64,000 bases of DNA from contig NZ_LYXZ01000006.1 in assembly GCF_001676615.1 (NCBI RefSeq), forward strand, positions 205,084 through 269,083. The letters run 5' to 3'. Origin of the DNA: Labrys sp. WJW. Its GTDB lineage: Bacteria > Pseudomonadota > Alphaproteobacteria > Rhizobiales > Labraceae. The translations under genes and the position numbers were made by a program. The notes beneath the pieces are model-generated. The model made no database searches. It was given only the letters and a program-made list of their open reading frames with translations, and had not been told where the DNA came from. Shown piece after piece: positions 53,183-62,060 of this stretch; positions within the stretch are counted from its first letter, which is position 1, and every line of letters starts with the position of its first letter.

Positions 53183-54659
53183 GGGCGTCACTCCGGAGGA
53201 TGCCGGCAACTCGGTGAACGGAACCGGTGGCCGTCTCGGCCTGGAAACGGCGGATCAGATTGGCAGCCACCGTCGAGCGGTAGCGTGCACTGGCGCGCCA
53301 GTCGTCGAGCGGCTTGAAATCGCTGGCCAAAGCGAGGGCTGCGGCCTCGGCGGCTTCGGCATTGAACGCCCGGCCGGCAAGGGCCGCCTCCGCGGCGGCG
53401 GCGCGCTTGGGCGTGGCAGCCATGCCGCCGAAGGCCAGCACGGCATTCGTAGTGAGGCCCGCCCCATCCCGCTCGAGACGGAAGGCGGCGCACACGGCCG
53501 AGATGTCCTCGTCGAAGCGCTTGGAGATCTTGGAGACGTGGAACAGCGTGCCCGGCTTCGGCTTGGGCACGATCAGGGCCTCGACGAAATCGCCCGGCAG
53601 GCGGTCCTGCTTCTTGTAGGCGATGAAGAACTGTTCCAGCGACACGGTGCGCCGCTCGCCGCCGCGCCGCAGGATCACGCTGGCGCCGAGGGCGATCAGC
53701 ACCGGCGGGGAATCGCCGATGGGCGAGCCATTGGCGACATTGCCGCCGATGGTGCCGGCATTGCGCACCTGCTCGGAGCCGAAGCGGCGGATGAGCTCGT
53801 CGATCTGCGGGTCGAGAGCGCCGAGCGCGGCGCGCGCGTCGCTGACCGAGACCAGGGCGCCGATGACGAGATGGTCGCCCTTGTCCTCGATGCGGTCGAG
53901 TTCGCCGACGCGGCCGAGGGTGATCACGGTGGCCGGACGCATCAGCATCTTGGTGATCCACAGGCCGACATCGGTAGCACCCGCCACCAGGGTGGCGTCG
54001 GGATGAGCGGCCGTGAGTTCGGCGAGCTGATCCGCGGTGGCGGGGGCGAACAGCTTGCGGCTGCCCTCGGAAATCTCGATGACCTCCTGGTCGGCGAGGC
54101 CGGCCAGCTTGCCGGCGATCTCGGCGCGACCGACATTCAGGGAATCGGCGCTGGACGCCTCGATCTCGTAGGCCCGGTCGAGCGCCGAGATGATCGGGCC
54201 ATAGCCGGTGCAGCGGCACAGATTGCCGGCGAGGGCCTCCTCGATGCGATCGCGCGAGGGGGGCTCGGCGGCGCCCAGCCACAGGGCGGTCAAAGACATC
54301 ACGATGCCGGGCGTGCAGAAGCCGCATTGCGAGCCGTGCAGCTCCACCATGGCCTGCTGGACGGGATGCAGGCCGCCGCTTGCCTTCTTCAGATGCTCGA
54401 CAGTGACGATGTGGCAGGCATCGAGGGTTGCCAGGAAGCGGATGCAGGCATTGATGGCTTCATAGCGCAGCTCGCCGTTACGAAGCCGGCCGATCAGCAC
54501 GGTGCAGGCGCCGCAGTCGCCCTCGGCGCAGCCTTCCTTGGTGCCGACGAGCCGGCGCTCGTTGCGCAGCCAGTCCAGCAGCGTCAGCGTGGGGTCGAAG
54601 CCCTCCAGCGAGAACTGGCGATCGTTGAGTAGGAATCTTACGGTCCGGCGCATGATCAT
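53175..54659 (-). CDS. xdhA: Xanthine dehydrogenase FeS/FAD subunit
   Basis: This 494-residue small subunit carries two 2Fe-2S clusters (GTKEGCAEGDCGACTVLIG and QCGFCTPG with NLCRCTGYGPI) and a FAD domain (NAGTIGGNVANGSPIGDSPP). Electrons pass from the Mo site through the clusters to FAD and NAD+. It is the first gene of xdhABC and begins MIMRRTVRFLLNDRQ; M73 of the longer frame is an equal alternative. No clear ribosome-binding site is visible upstream. Confidence 0.94.
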   Translation of the reverse strand: MIMRRTVRFLLNDRQFSLEGFDPTLTLLDWLRNERRLVGTKEGCAEGDCGACTVLIGRLRNGELRYEAINACIRFLATLDACHIVTVEHLKKASGGLHPVQQAMVELHGSQCGFCTPGIVMSLTALWLGAAEPPSRDRIEEALAGNLCRCTGYGPIISALDRAYEIEASSADSLNVGRAEIAGKLAGLADQEVIEISEGSRKLFAPATADQLAELTAAHPDATLVAGATDVGLWITKMLMRPATVITLGRVGELDRIEDKGDHLVIGALVSVSDARAALGALDPQIDELIRRFGSEQVRNAGTIGGNVANGSPIGDSPPVLIALGASVILRRGGERRTVSLEQFFIAYKKQDRLPGDFVEALIVPKPKPGTLFHVSKISKRFDEDISAVCAAFRLERDGAGLTTNAVLAFGGMAATPKRAAAAEAALAGRAFNAEAAEAAALALASDFKPLDDWRASARYRSTVAANLIRRFQAETATGSVHRVAGILRSDAHA

Positions 54660-55215
54660 CCGTGTGGTTTGGCGAGGTCTGTCTACCGGTTTCCCGGCAT
54701 GCCGACCCTGCAGCATAATCGATGAAGGCACTGAAGCGAGCCAGGCAAGAAGCATGCCCGGCCCCGAACATACCAACGCATGCCCGGCGACTGGCGACCC
54801 GAGGACGGGTGCACGGCGGCGAACATGCCAAGGAACTGGAACCGGGGCTGGAGCCCGGCCGATCCGCAACGGGATCGGAATGTGATTGGGGGATGTCGAT
54901 CCGGCCTCCCTGCGCCGGCGCCTCCTCCCAAAGTTTCTTCGTCAGGCTCGTTTGTGGCCTCTTTGTAGCACTTATAATTTCCCGTGGGGCGTCACAGCGG
55001 TAGATATGCCTCGCATGAAGGACTTCCCAATAAAATGTGACAATCGCCCGAAGACGATATGGTTATGATGTCTGGCATGATCGGTGAGCCATGCCGTGGG
55101 ATCCTGGTGTATTTGCAGGATCCTGGCTCGTGCCCGCATTGAAGGCACGGCCTCTTCACCAGAACAAAGCACTTTAGTCGTGCGCCCCTCGCGCCAGCCA
55201 GAAGGAAGTGACGTT
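54660..55215. other. Divergent xdh/guaD regulatory region
   Basis: This is 556 bp between divergent xdhA and guaD. An AT-richer stretch holds TATAAT (54973-54978) oriented toward guaD, with a weak TTGTGG upstream at unsuitable spacing. Frames running across have no homology. A purine-responsive regulator site or riboswitch is plausible but none was recognised. Confidence 0.45.
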
Positions 55216-56547
55216 GTGACGACGAAGGATCTCTCGCGGGCGGATAAGGCCCTGCGCGGCCGCCTGCTCTGGTTCGTGGAGCGTCCCGAAGAGCATGGCG
55301 AGAGCGCCGTGCGCTATGTCGAGGACGGCCTGCTGGTCCTGGCCGGCGGCAAGATCCTGGCGGCCGGCGAGACCTCCGTTCTGCGCCCCCAGCTTCCCGC
55401 CGCCATCGTGATCCATGATCATTCGGACCGCCTGATCACGCCCGGTTTCATCGATCCGCATATCCATCTGCCGCAGACCCAGGTGGTGGCGTCGTGGGCG
55501 GCCCAACTGCTCGACTGGCTCAACACCTATACCTTCGTCGAGGAACAGAAATATGGCGATCCGGCCCATGCGGCCCGCGGCGCAGCCTTCTTCTTCGACG
55601 AATTGCTTTCCAACGGCACCACCACGGCCGTCGCCTTCTGCTCGGTGCATTCGGCCTCGGCCGAGGCCTTCTTTGCCGAATCCGAGCGGCGTAACACCCG
55701 CATGGCCGCCGGCAAGGTGATGATGGATCGCTATGCGCCCGACGCGCTCACCGACACCGCTCAATCCGGCTATGACGACAGCAAGGCCCTGATCGGGCGC
55801 TGGCATGGCCGCGGCCGTCAGCTCTATGCGATCGCGCCGCGCTTTGCCATCACCTCGACGCCCGCCCAGCTCGAAGCCGCCGCAACCCTGTCGCGCGAGC
55901 ATCCGGACTGCCTGGTCGAGACCCATATTTCGGAAAATCTGGAAGAAGTCGCCACTGCCAAGCGGCTCTATCCCGAATGCGCCGACTATACCGCGATCTA
56001 TGAGAAATACGGGCTGCTCGGCAGCAAATCGCTGATGGGGCATTCGATCCATCTGTCCGAGAGCGAGCGCCAGCGTTATGCGGATGCCGATGCGGTCGCC
56101 GTGTTCTGCCCGACCTCCAACCTCTTTCTCGGTTCGGGGCTGTTCGACTGGAAGGCGATGCGCGATCCCAACAGGCCGGTGCGCATCGGCGTTGCCACCG
56201 ATATCGGCGGCGGCACCTCCTATTCCATGCTGCAGACCATGAATGAGGCCTATAAGGTGCTGCAATTGCAGGGCCAGCGCCTGGATTCGCTGGCGCTGTT
56301 CCACGCCATGACCCGCGGCAACGCCATCGCCATCGGCCTTGAGCATCTGATCGGCAGTTTCGAACCGGGTCTTGAATGCGATGCCGTGGTGCTCGACGCC
56401 AGAGCGACTCCCGCCATGGCGCATCGCATGGAGACGGTGACTACCCTGGCCGAGGAGCTCTTCGTGCTGGTCACGCTGGGCGACGACCGCGCCGTCGAGG
56501 AGACCTATGTGATGGGCGAGCCGAAGAAGCCGCGCAAGCGCGGCTGA
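55216..56547 (+). CDS. guaD: Guanine deaminase
   Basis: This 443-residue zinc amidohydrolase converts guanine to xanthine and ammonia. It has PGFIDPHIHLPQTQ (H82, H84), VETHISENLEEVATAKRLYP, LMGHSIHLSESERQRY and GVATDIGGGTSYSMLQTM. It starts with GTG at 55216, preceded by GAAGGA; the longer frame upstream has no homology. It is divergent from xdhABC, the enzyme for the next step, and is followed by a terminator. Confidence 0.93.
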   Translation: MTTKDLSRADKALRGRLLWFVERPEEHGESAVRYVEDGLLVLAGGKILAAGETSVLRPQLPAAIVIHDHSDRLITPGFIDPHIHLPQTQVVASWAAQLLDWLNTYTFVEEQKYGDPAHAARGAAFFFDELLSNGTTTAVAFCSVHSASAEAFFAESERRNTRMAAGKVMMDRYAPDALTDTAQSGYDDSKALIGRWHGRGRQLYAIAPRFAITSTPAQLEAAATLSREHPDCLVETHISENLEEVATAKRLYPECADYTAIYEKYGLLGSKSLMGHSIHLSESERQRYADADAVAVFCPTSNLFLGSGLFDWKAMRDPNRPVRIGVATDIGGGTSYSMLQTMNEAYKVLQLQGQRLDSLALFHAMTRGNAIAIGLEHLIGSFEPGLECDAVVLDARATPAMAHRMETVTTLAEELFVLVTLGDDRAVEETYVMGEPKKPRKRG

Positions 56548-56626
56548 GGCTTATTTTAGGAATGTGCGGACTTCCGGTTCGCCTCCCTCTCGTCCAGAAG
56601 GTTCTGCGCCCCCGGCCCGGTAACAG

Positions 56627-56658
56627 CCCGCCATCGCGATGCGAGAGGCGGGTTTTTT
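56627..56658 (+). terminator. Rho-independent terminator after guaD
   Basis: CCCGCC (56627-56632) and GGCGGG (56647-56652) form a stem around a 14-base loop that may itself pair (TCGCGA), followed by TTTTTT. It separates guaD from the NCS1 gene. Confidence 0.85.
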
Positions 56659-56935
56659 CTTGCCATGTCGGCGCGTGGACGCGCGTGTTCGCCGCCGGAC
56701 TGTGCAGGCTGCCTCTTATTCAGACAGTATTGCCGGCAACGATGGTCAGGCGGAGTCAGTACAGGTAAAATATCGGTGCTCATTGCATGGATGCTGATTG
56801 ACTTGCATCTTTCGAGCGCTCTGACTTGCAGGATGCGGTGCCAAGATTCGGCCCAGCAATGACGCATGGAATGCCGCCGGACATTACCATGCGTCATGTT
56901 GTAACCTCCGGCGGACGAGCGCGGGAGAGGTGATA

Positions 56936-58393
56936 ATGGAGATCAAAGGGGCATCGCCCGACCTCTACAACGAGGATCTGGCCCCGGCGAAAATTCGCAA
57001 TTGGGGGCCGTTCAGCATCTTCAACGTCTGGACCTCAGACGTGCACAGCCTGTGGGGCTATTATCTCGCCGCGAGTCTGTTCCTGTTCTGCGGCGGCTTC
57101 GTCAATTTCATCGTGGCCATCGGCATCGGCTCGCTGGTCATCTATGCGCTGATGAATCTGGTGGGTTATGCCGGCGTGAAGACCGGCGTGCCCTATCCGG
57201 TGCTCGCCCGGGCCTCCTTCGGCATCTGGGGCGCCAACCTGCCGGCCTTGGTGCGGGCCGTGGTCGCCTGTTTTTGGTATGGTGCCCAGACGTCGGCCGC
57301 TTCAGGCGCTATCGTGGCGCTGCTGATCCGCTCCGACAGTTTCGCCCAGTTCCATCGCGACGTGCATTTTCTCGGCCATTCCGGGCTCGAAGTGATCTGT
57401 TTCGTGGTGATCTGGGCCCTGCAGCTGCTGATCATCCAGAAGGGCATGGAGACGGTGCGGCGCTTCCAGGACTGGGCCGGCCCAGCGGTGTGGGTGATGA
57501 TGCTGATCCTGGCGATCTATCTGTGCGTCAAATCCGGCAAGTTCGCCTTTTCCAGCGATATTCCGCTCGATGTCCTTCTCGACAAGACCAAGGATGCCGG
57601 GGTGCCCGGCACGCCCGGCTCCTGGACCTCGCTGTTCGCGGTTGCCGCGATCTGGGTGACCTATTTCTCGGCGCTCTACCTGAATTTCTGCGACTTCAGC
57701 CGCTATGCGCCCGACAAATCGGCGGTGCGCACCGGCAATCTCTGGGGCCTGCCGGTCAATCTGGTGCTGTTCTCCATGGTGGCCGGCGTCACCACCATCG
57801 CCGCCTACGACGTCTATGGCGAGGTGCTGCTGCATCCCGACCAGATCTCGGCCAAGTTCGACAGCTGGTTCCTGGCGCTGCTTGCCGCGCTGACCTTCGC
57901 GGTGGCGACGCTGGGTATCAATGTCGTGGCCAATTTCGTCTCGCCGGCCTTCGATTTCGCCAATGTCTTCCCGCGCGCCATCGACTTCAAGAAGGGCGGC
58001 TACATCGCGGCCTTCATTGCTCTGGTGCTCTATCCCTTCGCGCCTTGGGAAGGCAGCGCCGCCAGCTTCGTCGGCATCATCGGCGCCACCATGGGGCCGA
58101 TCCTCGGGGTGATGCTGGTCGACTATTATCTCATCCGCAAGGGCGAGATCGACGTCGAGGCGCTCTATCGCGAGGATGGCGAGTTCCGCTTCCAGGGCGG
58201 CTGGCATGTCAACGCCCTGATCGCCGCCGGCATCGGCGCACTGTTCTCCTCCATCCTGCCCAACCTGACCAATTGGCTGCCGGCCTGGTGGGGTATCTAT
58301 GGCTGGTTCTTCGGCGTCGCCATCGCGGGCATCATCTACTACGCACTGCGCTCGCTTGCGCCGGGCGTGAAGGTGTCGGGCGCGAAGGCCTGA
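56936..58393 (+). CDS. NCS1 family nucleobase:cation symporter
   Basis: This 485-residue transporter has twelve hydrophobic helices. NCS1 features are the N-terminal NEDLAPAKIRNWGPFSIFNVW, the substrate-gate segment MNLVGYAGVKTGVPYPVLARASFGIWGANLPA, WTSLFAVAAIWVTYFSALYLNFCDFSRY, and PILGVMLVDYYLIRKGEID. The family imports uracil, cytosine, allantoin, hydantoins or purines with sodium or protons. The ATG follows AGAGG at 56936; an upstream GTG (56930) is less likely. In this purine cluster allantoin or a purine is a sensible but unproven cargo. Confidence 0.92.
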   Translation: MEIKGASPDLYNEDLAPAKIRNWGPFSIFNVWTSDVHSLWGYYLAASLFLFCGGFVNFIVAIGIGSLVIYALMNLVGYAGVKTGVPYPVLARASFGIWGANLPALVRAVVACFWYGAQTSAASGAIVALLIRSDSFAQFHRDVHFLGHSGLEVICFVVIWALQLLIIQKGMETVRRFQDWAGPAVWVMMLILAIYLCVKSGKFAFSSDIPLDVLLDKTKDAGVPGTPGSWTSLFAVAAIWVTYFSALYLNFCDFSRYAPDKSAVRTGNLWGLPVNLVLFSMVAGVTTIAAYDVYGEVLLHPDQISAKFDSWFLALLAALTFAVATLGINVVANFVSPAFDFANVFPRAIDFKKGGYIAAFIALVLYPFAPWEGSAASFVGIIGATMGPILGVMLVDYYLIRKGEIDVEALYREDGEFRFQGGWHVNALIAAGIGALFSSILPNLTNWLPAWWGIYGWFFGVAIAGIIYYALRSLAPGVKVSGAKA

Positions 58394-58409
58394 GCGGCAG
58401 CGGTAAGGC

Positions 58410-58431
58410 AAAGGGGGCTTTCGCCCCCTTT
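58410..58431. terminator. Bidirectional terminator-like hairpin
   Basis: AAAGGGGGC and GCCCCCTTT form a perfect 9-bp stem with a four-base loop, 17 bp after the NCS1 stop codon and 6 bp before the end of the convergent nitrilase-like gene. Confidence 0.8.
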
Positions 58432-58436
58432 GCCGG

Positions 58437-59429
58437 TCAGAACGAATTGCGGGCGTCGCTTCTGGGATCGCCGTCGATTTTATGCGCCTCGTAGAGATCG
58501 GAACGGGCGGTTCGCCGCCATGGCCGCGCGGGATGGTCTCGATCCGTCGTGATGTCGGTAACGGCGATGGCCGGTGTGCCATCTGCCGGGCATTGGGTGT
58601 TCCACCGGCCGTCTGGTGCAGCTATTCCGGAGGGGACCATCACGCTCTGCGGCGCATGGGCGGCGTAGCTGACCCAATAGGCATTGCTGGCCGCGTGTCC
58701 CAAGGCCTCTGCCGCGAAAGGCGGCGCGGCCGACGGGCTCTCGCCCGTTGTCGAGAACAGGACGCAGTCGACATCGAGCCTTTCATAGTCGGTGAATATT
58801 TCGGGATAATGCGCCTCCATGCCGAGCGCACAGCCGAAACGCAGATCGTCGACCTCGAAGGTCACCGGCTGCTTGCCCGGCGAATACATGAAGGAGATCT
58901 TGGTGTTCGAGAGCATGCGCTCGTCATAGCGGGTGACGAGATCTCCGCGATCGGAGACGACATAGAGGCTGTTATGCGGCCGGTGTGGTGGGGTCAGGCG
59001 ATGGACCGCGCCGAACACCGTCCATAGTCCGAGCGCCCGCGCGAGCGTGCTGATCGCGTCGAGTTCCTCGCCGAGAACCGCCCAATCGAATCGGGTCCAG
59101 TCTGAGGGGCCAACGTCGCGCGGACCACTCGCAGACATGATGCGCTTGTTGGGAGAGCAGGTCGCACCCTCCGGGAAATGGATCAGTCGCGCGCCGACCC
59201 TGTGGGCGTCGCACATCAGCTGTCGCATTTCCATGCCGCTGGTGCGAAGTGCGGAGCTGTCGCGAGGATCGTTGAAGAGCGAGGATTGCGCCACCGCCAG
59301 CCGCACCGATTGGGCGCCGGCGTGGCGCGGTTGTGCCTCACGAAGATGTCTGAGCGCGGCGGTGTAGGACTCGCCCGTCTTGGCTGCGCGCGCACGGACA
59401 CGGCGCTTGAGATTGCCATTCTGCGTCAT
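58437..59429 (-). CDS. Nitrilase-superfamily protein, likely inactive
   Basis: This 330-residue carbon-nitrogen hydrolase fold protein keeps the first catalytic residue (Glu87 in LIHFPEGAT). The usual catalytic Lys is replaced by Glu170 (RYDERML), and the usual nucleophilic Cys before (I/M)E..(F/Y)PE is Gly203 (GCALGMEAHYPE), although Cys200 is close by. It is therefore probably a pseudoenzyme or an enzyme with altered chemistry. A basic N-terminal tag (LKRRVRARAAKTGESYTAAL) precedes the domain. AAAGG lies before the ATG at 59429. It is convergent with the NCS1 permease gene. Alignment is from motif memory, not a computed one. Confidence 0.8.
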   Translation of the reverse strand: MTQNGNLKRRVRARAAKTGESYTAALRHLREAQPRHAGAQSVRLAVAQSSLFNDPRDSSALRTSGMEMRQLMCDAHRVGARLIHFPEGATCSPNKRIMSASGPRDVGPSDWTRFDWAVLGEELDAISTLARALGLWTVFGAVHRLTPPHRPHNSLYVVSDRGDLVTRYDERMLSNTKISFMYSPGKQPVTFEVDDLRFGCALGMEAHYPEIFTDYERLDVDCVLFSTTGESPSAAPPFAAEALGHAASNAYWVSYAAHAPQSVMVPSGIAAPDGRWNTQCPADGTPAIAVTDITTDRDHPARPWRRTARSDLYEAHKIDGDPRSDARNSF

Positions 59430-59955
59430 TGTCAGGCCTTTCACGCCCCGGACGCAAGTTCCCCAGCAACCACGCCCGAAACGATCGGACCAGGACGACG
59501 ACCCGAGACGGAAGTCCCTTTGCCTCCGTTTAAGGCCATGCTGGGGAAGGCCTTGGGAGGTTGGGCGTGGGCCACGCCTGGTTAAAAATGTCGGTCCTGC
59601 ACCGGTTCGTCAAGGGGCTGCGGACTTGTGCAACCCTGCCGCGGTACCCTCCTCAGTCCGTACCACCCAGGGAGTTGCCCGGCACGAAGCCCCCTATCCC
59701 GCGTTCCGAGATCTGGAGGAGAATGCGAACGAGATGCTGGGGACCTGCCGCTGGTCTTTTTCCTTCAAGACCGGAGAGAAATTGCCCATTCTCATAATAA
59801 CTCAATCCCGAGGTACGGATTGTGTCGGATTTGTTTCAGTGGGTACATAGATACCGCGCATTGAATTATATTATTGTCAAATAATACTTCTTGAAGGACA
59901 TTAATGAGGCCGTATAGACTGTTACATATACTTCGTAGGTCATTCGGGGCGGGCA
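59430..59955. other. Gene-free region before the DUF2235-like gene
   Basis: This is 526 bp without a supported gene. It becomes AT-rich towards 59830-59940, just before the next start codon, which suggests a promoter. Several short frames cross it but lack homology and ribosome-binding sites. Confidence 0.45.
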
Positions 59956-60918
59956 ATGAACTGGAATGGCGCTTTTCCCTTCGACAGCCACGACATGTCG
60001 GTGCTCTACACCAGGGAGGTCGCGCGGTACGAGGAGCAGCGCCAGCGCGATGCCCAGGCCGCGGCGGCCAATGCGGCCCTCGACATTTATGCCGGCATCG
60101 ACGGTACCGGCCCCTATTCCGACCGGGCCTATGAGGCGGAGTTCCGCAACAGTTTCGTGCAGCGCCTTTATCGGAGCTGGGGCAACGAGGCCCGATATTA
60201 CCGGCGTGGCCCGAGCCTCGACGGTGTCTCGACGCCGGCCCTGGGCATCGGTGCCTATCGCTCCGTGCGGGAGCGCTATCGGCACAAGGCGTCCGGGCCC
60301 AAACGGATTTTCTTAGCCGGCTATAGCCGGGGTGGTGCGGCCGTGGTCTATGCCGCCTCCCTGCTCGCGCTGGAGGGCATTCCCGTCGATGGCCTCTTCC
60401 TGTTCGATGCCGTCGACAGGCAGCCCTTCAATTCACCGCTCTTCATTCCGCCCAATGTCCGTGTGTGCTTCCATGCCCGCCGTGATCCGAAGACGGGGTC
60501 GCGGCTGCTGTTCGGCAGCTATGCGACGCGGCGCACGCCGGGTGCCTCGACCATCTACAAGCAGCAATATTTCTTCTGCACCCATGGCGGTATGGGCGGC
60601 ACGCCCTGGGGTGTCGCCGATCCCGACGGCTATATCAACGAATCCAGTGATTACCGGCCGCCCGGTGCCGGTGGTGCACGGCGTCCTTCCGCTTCGCCCG
60701 TGGATCGTCTGGCAGGCGACCGAACGACGCGCGAAATCCTGAAATATACCGCGCCGGGAGCCAATGGCGCCCTGGAGGCCTATGACGCCTACAGGCATTT
60801 CAGCCGGACGAAGGTCACCCTGGCCCAGGAACAGGCCGAGTCAGCCCGGGTGTGGATCTGGATGTCGACGGCCCTGAAGGTCTTGCGCCGGGAACTGGCC
60901 GCCATCCCCGTTTCCTGA
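59956..60918 (+). CDS. DUF2235-like alpha/beta hydrolase (T6SS lipase-like)
   Basis: This 320-residue protein has IDGTGPYSDRAYEAEFR, the nucleophile elbow AGYSRGGAAVVYAASLLALEG (Ser124), LFDAVDRQPF and a His in THGGMGGTPW. This order matches DUF2235 and Tle-type phospholipases, whose sequence is DGTG, GYSRG, D and HGG. No signal peptide and no VgrG, PAAR or immunity gene is adjacent. It could be an orphan effector or a cytosolic lipase/esterase. Its upstream region is AT-rich, suggesting acquisition. Confidence 0.75.
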   Translation: MNWNGAFPFDSHDMSVLYTREVARYEEQRQRDAQAAAANAALDIYAGIDGTGPYSDRAYEAEFRNSFVQRLYRSWGNEARYYRRGPSLDGVSTPALGIGAYRSVRERYRHKASGPKRIFLAGYSRGGAAVVYAASLLALEGIPVDGLFLFDAVDRQPFNSPLFIPPNVRVCFHARRDPKTGSRLLFGSYATRRTPGASTIYKQQYFFCTHGGMGGTPWGVADPDGYINESSDYRPPGAGGARRPSASPVDRLAGDRTTREILKYTAPGANGALEAYDAYRHFSRTKVTLAQEQAESARVWIWMSTALKVLRRELAAIPVS

Positions 60919-60929
60919 GCAGCGGTAGT

Positions 60930-61832
60930 TCATTGGCGGCCCGGCTGCGCGCGCCAATCTGCAAGGAAGCGGCGCGCGAAGGCTAGGAAGCGGGCCAGTA
61001 CCGGGCTCGGCTCGCGCTGATAGACCATACTGACGTCGGCGCTGGGGGCGGGCGGCACCAGGTCGCGATAAATCACCTCGGGCCGCGACAGGGCGCTGAC
61101 GCTGCGGGGCGCGAGGGCGACGCCGAAGCCGGCCGCCACCAGGCTGGTCAGCGAATAGGATTCGATCACCTGCTGGCTGATGCGCGGGATGAAGCCTGCC
61201 TCCACGCAGCATTGGCGCAGATAGACCGCGAAGCTGGAATCACGCAGGCGCAGGAAGACATGTTCGTCCTCATGGAGCTCAGCCAGCGCGATTGGGCCGC
61301 GCTCGGCGAGGCGATGGCCTGATGGCAGGAAGACGCCGACGGGCTCGCGCCAGGCTGTTTCGTGCACCAGTTCGGCATCCTCGGGTGGCATGCGCAGGAA
61401 GCTGATGTCGACGGCCCGCGTCGCGAGCGCGTTGAGCTGGGCCTCGGGTGCCATTTCGTGCAGGCCGATCACCACGCCCGGAAAGCGGCGTCGATAGTCC
61501 GCCATCAGGGCGGCGAGCGGACCGAGCAGCATGGAGCCGGTCGCTGCGACGTTGAGTGCGCCCGTCATGCCCTGGCCGATCGCCTTGACCTGAGTCGCCG
61601 CCAGTTCGGCACTGGCGATGATGCTGCGGGCATGGGCGAGGAAGGCCGTGCCGGCTTCGGTGAGCACCACCTTGCGGCTGGTGCGCAGGAACAGCACCGC
61701 CCCGAGCTCATGCTCGAGGTCGCGGATCTGCTGGCTCAGTGGCGGCTGCGAGATGTGCAGGCGCTGTGCCGCGGCCGTGAAGCTGAGCTCCTCCGCCAGG
61801 GCGATGAAGTAGCGCAGATGACGCAGTTCCAT
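60930..61832 (-). CDS. LysR family transcriptional regulator
   Basis: This 300-residue regulator begins MELRHLRYFIALAEELSFTAA and has the HTH RLHISQPPLSQQIRDLEHELG, as in CatM/BenM-type regulators. The effector domain follows (ALNVAATGSMLLGPLAALMADY). It is divergent from gcl by 228 bp, with a candidate LysR box at 61846-61884. Control of glyoxylate metabolism is inferred. It is convergent with the DUF2235-like gene. Confidence 0.92.
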   Translation of the reverse strand: MELRHLRYFIALAEELSFTAAAQRLHISQPPLSQQIRDLEHELGAVLFLRTSRKVVLTEAGTAFLAHARSIIASAELAATQVKAIGQGMTGALNVAATGSMLLGPLAALMADYRRRFPGVVIGLHEMAPEAQLNALATRAVDISFLRMPPEDAELVHETAWREPVGVFLPSGHRLAERGPIALAELHEDEHVFLRLRDSSFAVYLRQCCVEAGFIPRISQQVIESYSLTSLVAAGFGVALAPRSVSALSRPEVIYRDLVPPAPSADVSMVYQREPSPVLARFLAFARRFLADWRAQPGRQ

Positions 61833-61845
61833 GGCGGTCCAGCAT

Positions 61846-61884
61846 CCATATGTTTGAGATATTGATTATACCGAACCATATATT
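61846..61884. promoter_or_regulatory. Candidate LysR operator in the lysR-gcl intergenic region
   Basis: CATATG...CATATA flanks an inverted pair GTTTG (61852-61856) and CGAAC (61872-61876) with one mismatch, centred on an AT-rich core. This is the usual size and position for LysR autoregulatory and activation sites, just upstream of the lysR start codon. Confidence 0.45.
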
Positions 61885-62060
61885 GGACTAATAGCCCTTC
61901 CCCTGCAATCTTCAGGCAGCAATGGGCGGGAAACACCGCTCCGTCGAAGAATTCAACCACGCCCTGGATTCGATCCCATCGGTCGCCTGCAAGGCGTGAT
62001 TTTCAAAAGACAGACGCAATTCCGATCCGCGGATCGAAGAATGCTTGAGGAGAAACGCTC

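Noticed and set aside
54660..55215. A purine or xanthine riboswitch upstream of guaD or xdhA
   Set aside because: The location is suggestive, but no conserved core could be identified by eye; a covariance-model search would be needed.
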